Assembly (NCBI GenBank): GCA_945862215.1
Contig: CAMAXY010000009.1
Coordinates: 1-63,273 of the forward strand
Direction: 5' to 3'
Source: Singulisphaera sp. GP187
GTDB taxonomy: Bacteria; Planctomycetota; Phycisphaerae; Phycisphaerales; SM1A02
DNA: 63,273 nt
The notes under the pieces were generated by a model. That model did no database searches. It saw nothing but the letters and a program-made list of their open reading frames with translations, and was not told where the DNA came from. This document shows, piece after piece, positions 43,913 to 53,521 of the stretch (its first letter is position 1; every line of letters begins with the position of its first letter). A program made the translations under genes and the position numbers.

Positions 43913-45660
43913 TAAGATTCCTTCTTTATGGTCTTCGCGACAACTGTTCCAGCAGGAGGTGGATTTGGAACAGCTGTCATTGCTGCACTGTTTGGCTTGG
44001 CAGTTGAAGGTGACTTTGGAGCGAAGACTCGAGCGATTTCTTCCAAACTTGTTTCGCCAGTTCGAACTTTCAGGAGAGCGCACTCCTGTGTCAGCGGAGT
44101 TCGAAACGCACGGCGCATTTGCTGATACGCATTTGCGATATCGCCAGCGACAAGCATTTCTCGACCTCGATCATCAGGACGGACAACTTCAAACACTCCG
44201 ACCGTTCCAAGAAATCCTGTTCCTTGGCACAGGCCACAATTCACGATTTCATTCTTAACTTGAATCTTGCCGCTTGCACGAAAGAGTTGAAGTGGCTTTG
44301 CTGCTGTGGCACCAAGACGTTTTGATTGGTCTGCTGAAGCTTGAAAAGGTTGCCGACATTCTGGACAAAGTTTTCTGACCAATCTTCCGGCAACCACAGC
44401 ACGGAGGGAATTTGCTGCGGACTTGGGATCCCCAACTGCTTTCAGATAAGTTGAAAGTCCAATTGTGACAGAGTCAGTAGGAATCAGCACATAAAACAGG
44501 GTGTTCTGGCTGTTGGCGTGAGTCAAAATTGGGCCCGTACCAGCGTCTGTGATGTCCGAAACCAACATGACATTTGGACCTCGTCGCACGATGGACTGGA
44601 GTGCCGTTGAATATTCGTTGGTCGCCTCGCCCGCAATCCATGCCAATTGAGTGACGCCTTCAAGTCTGCGATCAACCTGTCGTTCGATCGTCTTAATGTC
44701 GCTCGTGTATGCGTTGTGCTGTGTCAGCAATGTATATCCAAGAGTGGTCAATCCATGGGAGGGAGGTACAAGCACCAGCACAACTCCGCCAACAACATTC
44801 TCCAGTGCATCCTTCAGTGTTTGGGCTTGAATTGGCAGCATTCCCAAATTGTCGAAGCTGATGGTCAGTTGTTTTTCACGGTCAAGTTCGAGGCGAAGAA
44901 TCTGACCTGCAGAGGAACTCCAGGTTGTGAGAAGAAATTTGACTTCTCCATCACCAATTTTCATCCCAAGAATTGCAGATTGTCTTTTACGTCGTTCTTT
45001 GATGTCCAAACCTGCGGCGGCCTTCAGCAAATCAATCATTTTTATAGCAACACTCGCTTGATATGTTTCTCGTCGACTCTTTATCGTGTCGACCGTTTGC
45101 ACTGTGAGATATCCACCTGCAACAGGAGTCAGTTCGACTCGACTGGCACGGGCTGGGAGCGATGGCACAAGCATCCTTTCGGTGTTGAGATGCGTTTCGA
45201 AGTCTAGAGCGCCTTTTTCTGGGGGAGTGACAAATTTTCCTTTGCCTGTTCCATAAGACGCAGTCACTTCGTCGAATGCTTGCTTCATTTTTCGCTTCGC
45301 TTTGAACGCGGCGAGTTTGGTTGCAAAGATGTCAAATCTTTCAGCGGGGGCAACGCGTTTGTCGCGAAACTTCCAATAGGAGTATGGAACTGCCATGAAC
45401 ATCGCAATCATCAACGGCCAACCGATCCAGAAGATTGGGACAAATAAAACCGTAGAAATTCCAAAGATGAACACCACCAATCCAAGGCCTCCCCAACGTT
45501 CGGGAAAGAATCGTCGCTTGCGACTGTCCATCTCAATCACGGTTGATATGACCCATGCATATGGCAAGATCGTTAAGAAAATCAGGATCGGCTTGTAAGT
45601 CGAAACCAGATTGATCGCGATTGGTTCTATTGCAAGAAGAGAATTCGATTGGAAAATCAT
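43912..45660 (-). CDS. Membrane-anchored GspE/PilB-like protein without nucleotide-binding motifs
   Basis: 582 residues. Two to three transmembrane helices (about 12-45 and 60-93) precede a secretion-ATPase-like domain from about residue 150. The fold is recognisable by AGRLVRKLCPECRQPF and NCGLCQGTGFLGTVGVFEV, the zinc tetracysteine (Cys432, 435, 475, 478) and GRLVR block of PilB/GspE. The P-loop is lost: VPPSHGLTTLGYTLL stands where GPTGSGKTTTLYALL is expected, the Walker B region reads VMLVSDITD instead of a VGEIRD, and the His box is absent. It should not hydrolyse ATP. It lies 29 bases after the intact PilT-like gene. Confidence 0.85.
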   Translation of the reverse strand: MIFQSNSLLAIEPIAINLVSTYKPILIFLTILPYAWVISTVIEMDSRKRRFFPERWGGLGLVVFIFGISTVLFVPIFWIGWPLMIAMFMAVPYSYWKFRDKRVAPAERFDIFATKLAAFKAKRKMKQAFDEVTASYGTGKGKFVTPPEKGALDFETHLNTERMLVPSLPARASRVELTPVAGGYLTVQTVDTIKSRRETYQASVAIKMIDLLKAAAGLDIKERRKRQSAILGMKIGDGEVKFLLTTWSSSAGQILRLELDREKQLTISFDNLGMLPIQAQTLKDALENVVGGVVLVLVPPSHGLTTLGYTLLTQHNAYTSDIKTIERQVDRRLEGVTQLAWIAGEATNEYSTALQSIVRRGPNVMLVSDITDAGTGPILTHANSQNTLFYVLIPTDSVTIGLSTYLKAVGDPKSAANSLRAVVAGRLVRKLCPECRQPFQASADQSKRLGATAAKPLQLFRASGKIQVKNEIVNCGLCQGTGFLGTVGVFEVVRPDDRGREMLVAGDIANAYQQMRRAFRTPLTQECALLKVRTGETSLEEIARVFAPKSPSTAKPNSAAMTAVPNPPPAGTVVAKTIKKES

Positions 45661-45689
45661 GGGAGATGTGCTTTGAGCATAGAGAACGC

Positions 45690-46931
45690 TTACGTGATGC
45701 CCTTCAAGCGCATCTTCAGTTCTTCGGGGCGAGGGGTGGATTCGATTGCCACACGCTGATGGACCATTTCGCTCTCGACAAGTTCGACAAGTGCGGAAGT
45801 GAAATCGAGCATGCCTTCGTCCTTTGCACCCTTGATCACTTCAAGAAGATCGCCTTCGCGGGCATCCAGGATGTACTTCTGAACAACTGGCGTGTTGAGC
45901 AGAATTTCGAGCGCTGGAATACGAGCGACTTCGGGCTTCAATGTTGGAAGGAGTTTCTGATAGACGATCGCTCGCAAGTTGTATGCAAGAAGTTTGCGAA
46001 TTTGATCTCGTTCGTTTTCTGGGAATAAATCATAAATACGACCGAATGTTTGCCATGCGCTGGAAGCATGAATGGTTCCGAAAACCAAATGTCCGGTTTC
46101 TGCTGCGCGGACTGCGGCTTCGAATGTTTCATAATCGCGCATTTCGCCGACGAGACAGATGTCGGGATTTTCTCGCACGAGGGCACGCAAGGCATCATCG
46201 AAATTTGTGCAGTCAATACCGATTTCGCGCTGATTGATTGTCGCCTTCACGTCGGTAAAGATGTATTCGATCGGATCTTCAATTGTGACAATGTGCACTT
46301 TCTTGCGCTCATTGACATATTGGAGCATCGCTGCGATTGATGTGCTCTTTCCAGAACCAGTGACTCCAGAAAACAGGATGAGCCCTTGCGCCAACATGGC
46401 GATTTCGCCAAGACTTGGTCGAAGCCCAAGTTCTTCAAAGGTCTTGATCTTGCTCGTGATGAGTCGAGCAGCAACTGCAGGGCGACCTCGGGCCATAAAC
46501 AAATTGACTCGGAATCGCCGACCTTGGTCGAAGTCGAATGCAAAGTCCATTGAACCATTTCGCCGAAAGTGATTCAGTTGATTCGGGTCAAGAATGTCCT
46601 TTGCAACTTGGAACATCAAGTCTTCAGTGATTGGTGGAGTTGCAAGATCGCGAAGGGCGCCTCGATGTCGAATGCGTGGCGGGAGACCCGATTTGACGAT
46701 CAAATCGCTTCCTTCAATCTTGATAATCGCAGTCAGCCACGAATTCCAAGCTTTACGGCCTTCGCCTGGTTGAGTACCACGCGTATCAGTGTCAACTGGT
46801 GTGATGAGTTCGCTTCGTGATTGGCTCAAGTCAATTCCTTCTGTGACATTTGTTCGTGATTCCAAAGAATAGCAGGGGAAAGCCTTCACGGAAGGGGGGT
46901 ACTTGACGGGATTGAAAATTCTTCGGAACAT
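45690..46931 (-). CDS. pilT: PilT-type retraction ATPase
   Basis: About 413 residues from ATG 46931. It powers disassembly of type IV pili or a related machine. Intact motifs: Walker A GVTGSGKSTSIAAML, Asp box 'IVTIEDPIEYIF', Walker B ICLVGEMRDYETF and His box LVFGTIHASSA. The N-terminal PAS-like region starts at 'DLIVKSGLPPRIRHRG'. The first 50 residues are an unusual basic extension. The C-terminal AIRNLIRE motif of typical PilT is not clear (a VQKYILDAREGDLLEVI stretch is at that place). The start is 6 bases from the guaB ATG on the other strand. Confidence 0.88.
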   Translation of the reverse strand: MFRRIFNPVKYPPSVKAFPCYSLESRTNVTEGIDLSQSRSELITPVDTDTRGTQPGEGRKAWNSWLTAIIKIEGSDLIVKSGLPPRIRHRGALRDLATPPITEDLMFQVAKDILDPNQLNHFRRNGSMDFAFDFDQGRRFRVNLFMARGRPAVAARLITSKIKTFEELGLRPSLGEIAMLAQGLILFSGVTGSGKSTSIAAMLQYVNERKKVHIVTIEDPIEYIFTDVKATINQREIGIDCTNFDDALRALVRENPDICLVGEMRDYETFEAAVRAAETGHLVFGTIHASSAWQTFGRIYDLFPENERDQIRKLLAYNLRAIVYQKLLPTLKPEVARIPALEILLNTPVVQKYILDAREGDLLEVIKGAKDEGMLDFTSALVELVESEMVHQRVAIESTPRPEELKMRLKGIT

Positions 46932-46937
46932 CTTCAA

Positions 46938-48410
46938 ATGGAAGACAAGATTTCTCAAGACGGAATCACCTTTGACGACGTGCTTCTCATTCCGAGGTTC
47001 AGTTCCGTCTCCCCCGACTCCGTGGATATTTCAACTCGTTTGACCCGCAACATTTCTATTGGATTGCCGCTGATTTCTGCACCAATGGACACCGTGACTG
47101 AGGCGACGTTGGCTCGTGCGCTTGCGCAAGAGGGTGGAATCGGAATCATTCACAAAAATATGACGCCTGAACAACAGGCCAGCGAAGTTGCCAAAGTCAA
47201 ACGCAGCGAGAATGGGATTATTGTCGATCCAATTATCTTGAGCCCACACGAATCGGTTGCACGTGCATTGGCTTTAATGTTGGAGCAGGGGGTGAGTGGA
47301 TTTCCTGTTACTGAAGACGGAACACGCGGAGGCAAACTGGTTGGGATCCTTACTCGGCGCGACATGAAGTTCGTATCGAAGATTGCTGGAACAACAACAG
47401 TTGGCGATTCGATGACCAGCAAGAATCTTGCAACTGGACGATTGAATACACCTCTTGCAGAAGCTGAAGCAATCATGATTCGTGCTCGCGTTGAAAAATT
47501 GCCGCTGATTGATGATGCTGGAAGATTGACCGGTTTGGTCACGATGCGAGACATCGACAACACTCGACGACATCCACGTGCGTGTCGAGATTTGCGTGGA
47601 AGACTTCGAGTTGGCGCATCCGTTGGTGTCCACCAATATGACCGCGTCGAAGCGCTTATCGCTGCGGAAGTTGATGTGATCGTTGTCGATACAGCGCATG
47701 GTCATAGTCAGAATGTGTTGGAAACTGTGCGCGAATTGAAGAAGCGATATTCCATCGAAGTGATCGCTGGAAATGTTGGCACCGCAGATGGAGCGAAGGC
47801 ACTCATTGATGTGGGAGCTGATGCGATCAAGGTTGGGATTGGCCCTGGATCAATCTGCACAACTCGCGTGGTGACTGGCGTTGGAATGCCGCAAATCACT
47901 GCAATTATGAATGCTGTCGCTGCTGCGGAGAAGGCTGGAATTCCAGTCATTGCAGATGGTGGCATTCGACTTTCTGGGGATATCGCCAAAGCGCTTGCAG
48001 CAGGAGCGCACAGCGTGATGCTTGGAGGACTCTTCGCGGGATTGGACGAAAGCCCAGGAGAACTTGTGCTTCACAGCAATCGAAGATTCAAGGTCTATCG
48101 GGGAATGGGCAGCGAAGGTGCGATGAATGCGGGGAGCGCAGATCGATATTCGCAAGCAGGCTCAAGAAAGTTTGTACCCGAAGGTGTGGAAGGACGCGTT
48201 CCATACAGAGGGACACTTTCAGATTTCGTTTATCAGATGATCGGTGGATTACGAAGTGCGATGGGATATTGCGGATGCACAACAATCGAAGAGTTTCGCC
48301 GGGACACAAGATTTGTTCGTGTGAGTGCTGCGACAGTCGTGGAGAATCATCCTCACGACATCCAAATTACAAAAGAATCCCCGAATTATTCCCGAGGATT
48401 ACAGGAATAA
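46938..48410 (+). CDS. guaB: IMP dehydrogenase
   Basis: Oxidises IMP to XMP with NAD+, the first step to GMP. 490 residues. [14 protein letters not shown] starts the TIM barrel; two CBS domains (about 95-205, '[15 protein letters not shown]', '[12 protein letters not shown]') are inserted. Catalytic Cys307 is in [10 protein letters not shown], and [17 protein letters not shown] and RYFQ-like '[16 protein letters not shown]' contain the phosphate site and the Arg of the flap. The start is only 6 bases from the divergent pilT start, so each gene's control signals lie in the other. Confidence 0.97.
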   Translation: MEDKISQDGITFDDVLLIPRFSSVSPDSVDISTRLTRNISIGLPLISAPMDTVTEATLARALAQEGGIGIIHKNMTPEQQASEVAKVKRSENGIIVDPIILSPHESVARALALMLEQGVSGFPVTEDGTRGGKLVGILTRRDMKFVSKIAGTTTVGDSMTSKNLATGRLNTPLAEAEAIMIRARVEKLPLIDDAGRLTGLVTMRDIDNTRRHPRACRDLRGRLRVGASVGVHQYDRVEALIAAEVDVIVVDTAHGHSQNVLETVRELKKRYSIEVIAGNVGTADGAKALIDVGADAIKVGIGPGSICTTRVVTGVGMPQITAIMNAVAAAEKAGIPVIADGGIRLSGDIAKALAAGAHSVMLGGLFAGLDESPGELVLHSNRRFKVYRGMGSEGAMNAGSADRYSQAGSRKFVPEGVEGRVPYRGTLSDFVYQMIGGLRSAMGYCGCTTIEEFRRDTRFVRVSAATVVENHPHDIQITKESPNYSRGLQE

Positions 48411-48432
48411 ACGGGGAATCATTCGCAAGCAA

Positions 48433-48518
48433 TGCCGGCGACAGGAATCGAACCTGCACGAGGTATTAGCCCCAATGGATTTTGAGTCCATCGCGTCTGC
48501 CAGTTCCGCCACGCCGGC
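48433..48518 (-). tRNA. tRNA-Leu (anticodon CAA)
   Basis: 86 bases with a long variable arm (class II). Acceptor GCCGGCG pairs perfectly with CGCCGGC, discriminator A; anticodon loop CTCAAAA gives CAA; D arm TGGCGGAACTGGCAGAC. CCA is not encoded. It is antisense-oriented between guaB and the cox operon. Confidence 0.97.
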
Positions 48519-48554
48519 GTGTGAACTGTTTGCAGGATAACAAGAAATGCGAAG

Positions 48555-48560
48555 TACGCT
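48555..48560 (+). promoter_or_regulatory. -10 hexamer TACGCT, possible start of the respiratory operon
   Basis: TACGCT is followed by eight bases (aaactaaa) and the ATG of coxB at 48569; TTGCAG lies 19 bases upstream. There is no Shine-Dalgarno. Confidence 0.35.
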
Positions 48561-48568
48561 AAACTAAA

Positions 48569-49642
48569 ATGTTTATCAAAGTGAAATATCTTTTATTTCT
48601 ATTTCTGATTCTCTTTAGCAGCACTTCGTTGCATGCTATTGCAGCAACCGATGTCTCTGCAAATGCTGTTGTCTGTGCTCCGTCAAGCGACAATATCAAT
48701 GCAGGTGATTTGAATATTTTTCATTCTGTAAGCCCGCCCGCGCATAAAATCCGTGAGATTGCATGGCTCGTTCTTGGAATTTGTGCGGCAATATTTGTGG
48801 TCGTTGAAGGGGTCTTGATCTGGTCCATCATCCGCTTTCGCAAGCGCGCACGTGATGCGGGCGAACCAGTCCAAGTCTTTGGCAGCAATCCCGTCGAACT
48901 TGCATGGACAGTCATTCCGACGATCATCGTGTTTGTACTTGCGCTTGCGACTCTGAGAACCATTCGAGAAGTGGAATTGACTGAACCTCCTGCAGGTTCG
49001 CTGAATGTGGATGTGATTGCACATCAATGGTGGTGGGAATACCGGGTCCCAAATCTTGAAGGAAATGGAACGATTGTCACAGCGAACGAACTTGTCGTTC
49101 CTGTTGGAAGGCCGATTTGGTTGACGCTGCATTCGGCTGATGTCATTCATTCTTTCTGGATTCCTCAGTTGAACGGCAAGACCGACGTCATTCCAAATCA
49201 TGTCAATCACACTTGGTTTCAAGCGGAGCGTGCTGGGATTTTTCTTGGGCAGTGTGCTGAGTATTGCGGAACACAGCATGCGAATATGTTGCTGAGAGTG
49301 ACCGCAGTCGATGATGCCGCATTCAAAGCGTGGTGCGTCCATCAATCAAGCGCTGTTGTTTCCGACCCAGCAGTTGAAGAAGGACGCAACATGTTCTTGA
49401 ATCTCGCTTGTATGAATTGTCATTCGATCGACGGTGTTTCCGAAGGAGCATTCGGCCCGAATTTGACACATATCATGAGCCGAACGACGATCGGCGCTGG
49501 AGTTGCACCTCTGAATCCAACGACACTTCGTGCGTGGGTCGACGATCCACAGAACCTGAAAGTCGGTTGCAATATGCCAAGTCTCGAACTGGATCCCAAC
49601 CAACTTGACGCAATCGTTGCCTATCTCTTGACACTGAAATAA
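48569..49642 (+). CDS. coxB: Cytochrome c oxidase subunit II with fused cytochrome c (caa3 type)
   Basis: 357 residues. A signal segment, two transmembrane helices (about 65-87 and 106-126), then the cupredoxin domain with CuA motif CAEYCGTQHANM and the electron-entry aromatic patch QWWWEYRV. The last 95 residues are a cytochrome c domain with CMNCHSIDG (haem c) and a Met ligand in the 'NMPSLELDPNQLD' region. The fused cytochrome is typical of caa3 oxidases. First gene of the respiratory operon, 6 bases before coxA. Confidence 0.96.
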   Translation: MFIKVKYLLFLFLILFSSTSLHAIAATDVSANAVVCAPSSDNINAGDLNIFHSVSPPAHKIREIAWLVLGICAAIFVVVEGVLIWSIIRFRKRARDAGEPVQVFGSNPVELAWTVIPTIIVFVLALATLRTIREVELTEPPAGSLNVDVIAHQWWWEYRVPNLEGNGTIVTANELVVPVGRPIWLTLHSADVIHSFWIPQLNGKTDVIPNHVNHTWFQAERAGIFLGQCAEYCGTQHANMLLRVTAVDDAAFKAWCVHQSSAVVSDPAVEEGRNMFLNLACMNCHSIDGVSEGAFGPNLTHIMSRTTIGAGVAPLNPTTLRAWVDDPQNLKVGCNMPSLELDPNQLDAIVAYLLTLK

Positions 49643-49648
49643 AATCAC

Positions 49649-51343
49649 ATGACGACCGCATCACATCCTCACGCAATTCCAGATGAAGTGCGCCGCACAT
49701 TGGGATCTCGAGTTCATTCGTGGATCGTCACAGTTGATCACAAACGACTTGGAATGATGTATGTCGGATTTGGCTTGCTCTTCTTCGTCATTGGAGGAAT
49801 CGAAGCGGCGTTAATGCGATCGCAACTCGCGCAGGCAGCTGGCAAGATCATCGATCCAGCCACATTCAATCAACTCTTCACAATGCATGGAACGACGATG
49901 GTCTTCCTCGTTGGCATGCCAATCTTGCTTGGCATGGGAAATTATCTGATCCCACTGATGGTTGGTGCACGAGACATGGCGTTTCCTCGGCTCAACGCTT
50001 TCGGATTGTGGCTTTTCGTTTTCGGAGCATGCCTTCTGTATTACTCCTATGTTGGCGCCCAGGGTCTCTATGGAACTTCAGCAGCTCCCGATGTCGGATG
50101 GTTCGCATATGCACCGCTGACTTCAAAAACTTTTTCGCCAGGAAACTCGACGGATTATTGGATTCTTGGAATCTTGATCAGCGGCCTAGGGAGCATCACG
50201 ACAGCAATCAATCTTGTCGCGACGATCTTGGTCATGCGCTGTCCAGGAATGACTTTGATGAGAATGCCTCTGCTTTGCTGGATGATGTTGGTCACGGGAA
50301 TTCTGGTGATTATTGCGATTCCCGTTCTGACTGGCGCGCAAGCGATGTTGCTCTTGGATCGCTATTTAGGCGCTCATTTCTTTGACACGCAGAATGGTGG
50401 ATCGGCAGTGCTTTGGCAGCATCTCTTCTGGTTCTTTGGGCATCCAGAGGTCTACATTCTTGTCTTGCCGGCGTTTGGATTTCTCAACGAAATCATTCCC
50501 GTCTTCAGTCGCAAAGTGATCTTTGGATACGCATTGATGGTTGCTGCAACTGTGGCGATTGGTTTTATATCTCTCAGCGTGTGGGCGCATCACATGTTCT
50601 CGATTGGAATGTCGCCTGAACTGAATTCATTCTTCGCAGCCACGACATTCTTGATCGCCGTTCCAACTGGGATCAAGATTTTTACTTGGATGGGAACAAT
50701 GGTCGGTGGTCAAATCACCTTTGCGACACCAATGCTTTTCGCAACGGGCTTCATTGCGATGTTCACCTTCGGCGGACTGACCGGCGTGATGTTGGCTGTC
50801 GTGCCATTCGACTGGCAATTGTCAGACAGTTATTTCGTCGTCGCACATTTTCACTATGTGCTCTTCGGAGGAACCGTCTTTGGAATTTTCGGCGCTGTCT
50901 TTTATTGGTTCCCCAAAGCGACAGGTCGAATGCTCTCAGAAAGACTTGGAAAATGGTTCTTCTGGCTCTTGTTCCTTGGATTCAACCTCACATTCTTACC
51001 GATGCATATTTCAGGAATTCTTGGAATGCCGCGGCGAATCTATATGTACCAACCAGATCGAGGCCTTGAATTGTGGAATATGCTTTCATCGATCGGCGTT
51101 CTATTCCAAGGGATTGCAGTCGCGTTTTTCATCTGGAACATCATCCGCTCCCTGCGCAACGGCAAGGTTGCTGGAAACAATCCATGGAATGCTTGGACGC
51201 TCGAATGGGCAACATCCAGCCCACCACCGGAATGGAACTTCGATCAAGTTCCGACTGTTGGTTCTGCACGACCACTTTGGGATCTTGCGAATCCGCATGA
51301 CCCAGATTCGCGGCACGAGATGGAAGGTGAGGAGAACCAATGA
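49649..51343 (+). CDS. coxA: Cytochrome c oxidase subunit I
   Basis: 564 residues with 12 transmembrane helices. Haem and Cu ligands are all visible: His in TMHGTTMVFLVGMP (low-spin haem a), HLFWFFGHPEVYILVLPAFG with CuB His, the cross-linked Tyr and the D-channel Glu of A-type oxidases, HHMFSIGM with two CuB His, and HFHYVLFGG with haem a3 and a His. The subunit is the proton-pumping O2 reductase of aerobic respiration. The stop overlaps coxC by 4 bases. Confidence 0.97.
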   Translation: MTTASHPHAIPDEVRRTLGSRVHSWIVTVDHKRLGMMYVGFGLLFFVIGGIEAALMRSQLAQAAGKIIDPATFNQLFTMHGTTMVFLVGMPILLGMGNYLIPLMVGARDMAFPRLNAFGLWLFVFGACLLYYSYVGAQGLYGTSAAPDVGWFAYAPLTSKTFSPGNSTDYWILGILISGLGSITTAINLVATILVMRCPGMTLMRMPLLCWMMLVTGILVIIAIPVLTGAQAMLLLDRYLGAHFFDTQNGGSAVLWQHLFWFFGHPEVYILVLPAFGFLNEIIPVFSRKVIFGYALMVAATVAIGFISLSVWAHHMFSIGMSPELNSFFAATTFLIAVPTGIKIFTWMGTMVGGQITFATPMLFATGFIAMFTFGGLTGVMLAVVPFDWQLSDSYFVVAHFHYVLFGGTVFGIFGAVFYWFPKATGRMLSERLGKWFFWLLFLGFNLTFLPMHISGILGMPRRIYMYQPDRGLELWNMLSSIGVLFQGIAVAFFIWNIIRSLRNGKVAGNNPWNAWTLEWATSSPPPEWNFDQVPTVGSARPLWDLANPHDPDSRHEMEGEENQ

Positions 51344-51936
51344 GCGTTGCATCTTCGACAACATCTTTGCCAAAACAGTGGCAACCATCACGCGGTAAGG
51401 TCGGCATGATCTGTTTGATCGCAGCGGAGAGTTGCATCTTCCTGACATTTGTTGTTGCGTATCTTTTTTATATCGGAAAGAGTGCGACTGGGCCTCAGCC
51501 GAAAGACGTGATCGAAATGCCGTTGGTGATCGTCAATTCGATCGCGCTGATTTCAAGTTCCTTCACTGTTGTCTTTGCCGTCAAAGCCCTTGAACGCCAG
51601 AAAAGAAGCGCATTTCTCGGTTGGCTTGCTTTGACCATTGCGCTTGGTCTTTGGTTTGTAGGCGGAACTGCATCTGAGTGGAAGGGGATGATGGAACAAG
51701 ATGGTCTATACATCGGGACCAATCTTTTTGGTACAACTTTTTATTCACTTGTCGGACTGCATCTTCTTCATGTCGTCGTTGGTCTGACAATGCTTGGGAT
51801 TGTGTTGATCTTGGGTGCGTTGGGCTTTGTACGAGATCGCCACGCACACTCCTTCGACATACTCAGTTGGTATTGGCATTTCGTAGACGCCGTATGGATT
51901 GTTGTTTTCACCACCGTCTATGTGATTGGACGTTGA
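51340..51936 (+). CDS. coxC: Cytochrome c oxidase subunit III
   Basis: 198 residues with five transmembrane helices, the size of the short caa3-type subunit. GMICLIAAESCIFLTFVVAY contains the conserved Glu in helix 1 of this subunit family, and the C-terminal HSFDILSWYWHFVDAVWIVV carries the characteristic WHFVD. It overlaps coxA by 4 bases and is 20 bases before the subunit-IV-like gene. Confidence 0.95.
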   Translation: MSVASSTTSLPKQWQPSRGKVGMICLIAAESCIFLTFVVAYLFYIGKSATGPQPKDVIEMPLVIVNSIALISSSFTVVFAVKALERQKRSAFLGWLALTIALGLWFVGGTASEWKGMMEQDGLYIGTNLFGTTFYSLVGLHLLHVVVGLTMLGIVLILGALGFVRDRHAHSFDILSWYWHFVDAVWIVVFTTVYVIGR

Positions 51937-51956
51937 CAAAGAATTCAAACGCAACC

Positions 51957-52799
51957 ATGAACAAGAACGAAACAAATCATCAAAGCGCAAATGTGAGTGG
52001 CGGTCGGATTGAAACTCCATACAGCCGTGCGATTCCTAAACCGACTTCTGGACCAATCGTCACCGCACTCGGCGCCGCATTTCTTGGTGCGAGCATGGTC
52101 ACTGATTACTGGGTCTTGGCAGTCGGAATACTCGTTGTGATTTTTGGAATGGTTGTCTGGTTCAAAGACATTTTTCCGGATGAATGTCTCGAGGAAATTC
52201 CGGCAGAACTTTTGGCAAAGTCGGGACCAAACTATGCAATCGCTGGCGAAGGAGAAAAGGTGGAAAGACCCCTTTTCCCGTCAGAAGTACATCCATATCG
52301 CTCGGGAGTCGTTGGAGGACTTGTCGGCGGAGTTGCGATGGCGATCGTGGCATGCATGTGGGGAATCGTCAAGCACGGAAGTGTTTGGTTGCCAATCAAT
52401 CTTCTCACTGGAGCAATTGTTCCAGATGTAGGAACTGCGGACCTTGCAACGCTTGAGGTCATCCATCCAGGTTGGCTCGCAATTGCAATCGGCATTCATC
52501 TTGCGATGTCTGTCGCCGTTGGATCGCTGTACACCACTGCACTTCCGATGATGCCTCGCCGTCCAATCTTTGCTGGGGGCGTGCTTGTCCCTGTGATTGT
52601 GACTGGGTTGGTATGGGCGACGCTTCGAGTCGTTAATCCCGCACTCGAAAAATATATTTCGTGGCCTTGGTTTATTGCAAGCCAATTTGCATTTGGTATC
52701 GCTTGCGGTTGGTGGGTTAGTCGAGGAGAGATGGTTTCGACAATGACCGGCAAGACACTTGCTCAGCGACTTCGGATTGAGCGCGGAGGTAAGAAGTGA
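51957..52799 (+). CDS. Cytochrome-oxidase-associated multi-span membrane protein (subunit-IV-like N terminus)
   Basis: About 280 residues from ATG 51957. The first 90 residues (two short helices, 'GPIVTALGAAFLGASMVTD' and 'VLAVGILVVIFGMVVWFKDI') recall bacterial cox subunit IV/CtaF. Then follow four more transmembrane helices with conserved Gly and Ser, not a family I recognise, and a basic C terminus. Placement between coxC and the cytochrome c gene suggests it is part of, or assembles, the bc-caa3 supercomplex. The stop overlaps the next ATG by one base. Confidence 0.65.
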   Translation: MNKNETNHQSANVSGGRIETPYSRAIPKPTSGPIVTALGAAFLGASMVTDYWVLAVGILVVIFGMVVWFKDIFPDECLEEIPAELLAKSGPNYAIAGEGEKVERPLFPSEVHPYRSGVVGGLVGGVAMAIVACMWGIVKHGSVWLPINLLTGAIVPDVGTADLATLEVIHPGWLAIAIGIHLAMSVAVGSLYTTALPMMPRRPIFAGGVLVPVIVTGLVWATLRVVNPALEKYISWPWFIASQFAFGIACGWWVSRGEMVSTMTGKTLAQRLRIERGGKK

Positions 52800-53521
52800 T
52801 GAGGTTGCAGATAGCAACATTCCTTTCGTGCCTGTCCATCCTTGCGTTCGTTGGATGTGATCGCATGCCCGGAAAACCAAAAGAGGCGACTCCTGTTGTC
52901 ATCGGATCGACGGCATGGACTCAATCGACTTTCAACACAAATTGCCGAGGCTGTCATTCGCAGGGAGCAGAAGGTGCTGCAATTCCACTGATTGATGCTG
53001 GATATTGGAAAGTTGCCACTGATGCGCAAGTGATCCAAGTCATTGCACAGGGGCAGGGAGTTTTGATGCCGAGTTATTTGGATTCCAATGGTGGACCAAT
53101 GAGCTCCGATCAAATTGCTGAATTTGTCAAAGGAATGAGAACTCTGTGGGGGGCCGGTGTCTCTGGAGGTCAAGGTGGTATTTCTGGAACTGTTGTTGCG
53201 GGAAATGCTTCTGCGGGATCGCAAGTCTTCGCCTCAGCATGCGCGTCGTGCCACGCAGCGGGAGGTTCGGCAGGAAGCGTGACGGATCCGATGTATCTCA
53301 AACTGATTTCGAATCAAGGGCTTTGGAGTGCCATCGTGTATGGCCGCGCTGCTCTTGGAAGTCCTGCATGGAATCAACCGATGCCTCAACATCCAAACGG
53401 ACTGACGCCGACAGAAGTTGCAGATGTTGTGAGTTGGATTGCGCAATCAAGACCCATGTCTTCGGCAAATGCACAAGTAAAGTCAATACCCAAAGATAAG
53501 AATGCGAGTGATTCAAAATGA
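52799..53521 (+). CDS. Dihaem cytochrome c lipoprotein
   Basis: 240 residues from ATG 52799 (a GTG lies at 52796). Lipobox ILAFVGC gives a membrane-anchored lipoprotein. Two cytochrome c domains follow, with CRGCHSQG near residue 50 and CASCHAAGG near residue 148, each a C-x-x-C-H with a downstream Met ligand (MPSYLD; 'NQPMPQHPNG'). In this operon it should carry electrons between the Rieske/cytochrome b complex and the oxidase. The last 4 bases overlap the Rieske gene. Confidence 0.93.
   Translation: MRLQIATFLSCLSILAFVGCDRMPGKPKEATPVVIGSTAWTQSTFNTNCRGCHSQGAEGAAIPLIDAGYWKVATDAQVIQVIAQGQGVLMPSYLDSNGGPMSSDQIAEFVKGMRTLWGAGVSGGQGGISGTVVAGNASAGSQVFASACASCHAAGGSAGSVTDPMYLKLISNQGLWSAIVYGRAALGSPAWNQPMPQHPNGLTPTEVADVVSWIAQSRPMSSANAQVKSIPKDKNASDSK

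Noticed and set aside
48380..48420. Terminator after guaB (ATTCCC and GGGGAAT arms)
   Set aside because: Arms match weakly, overlap the guaB end, and no T-tract follows.
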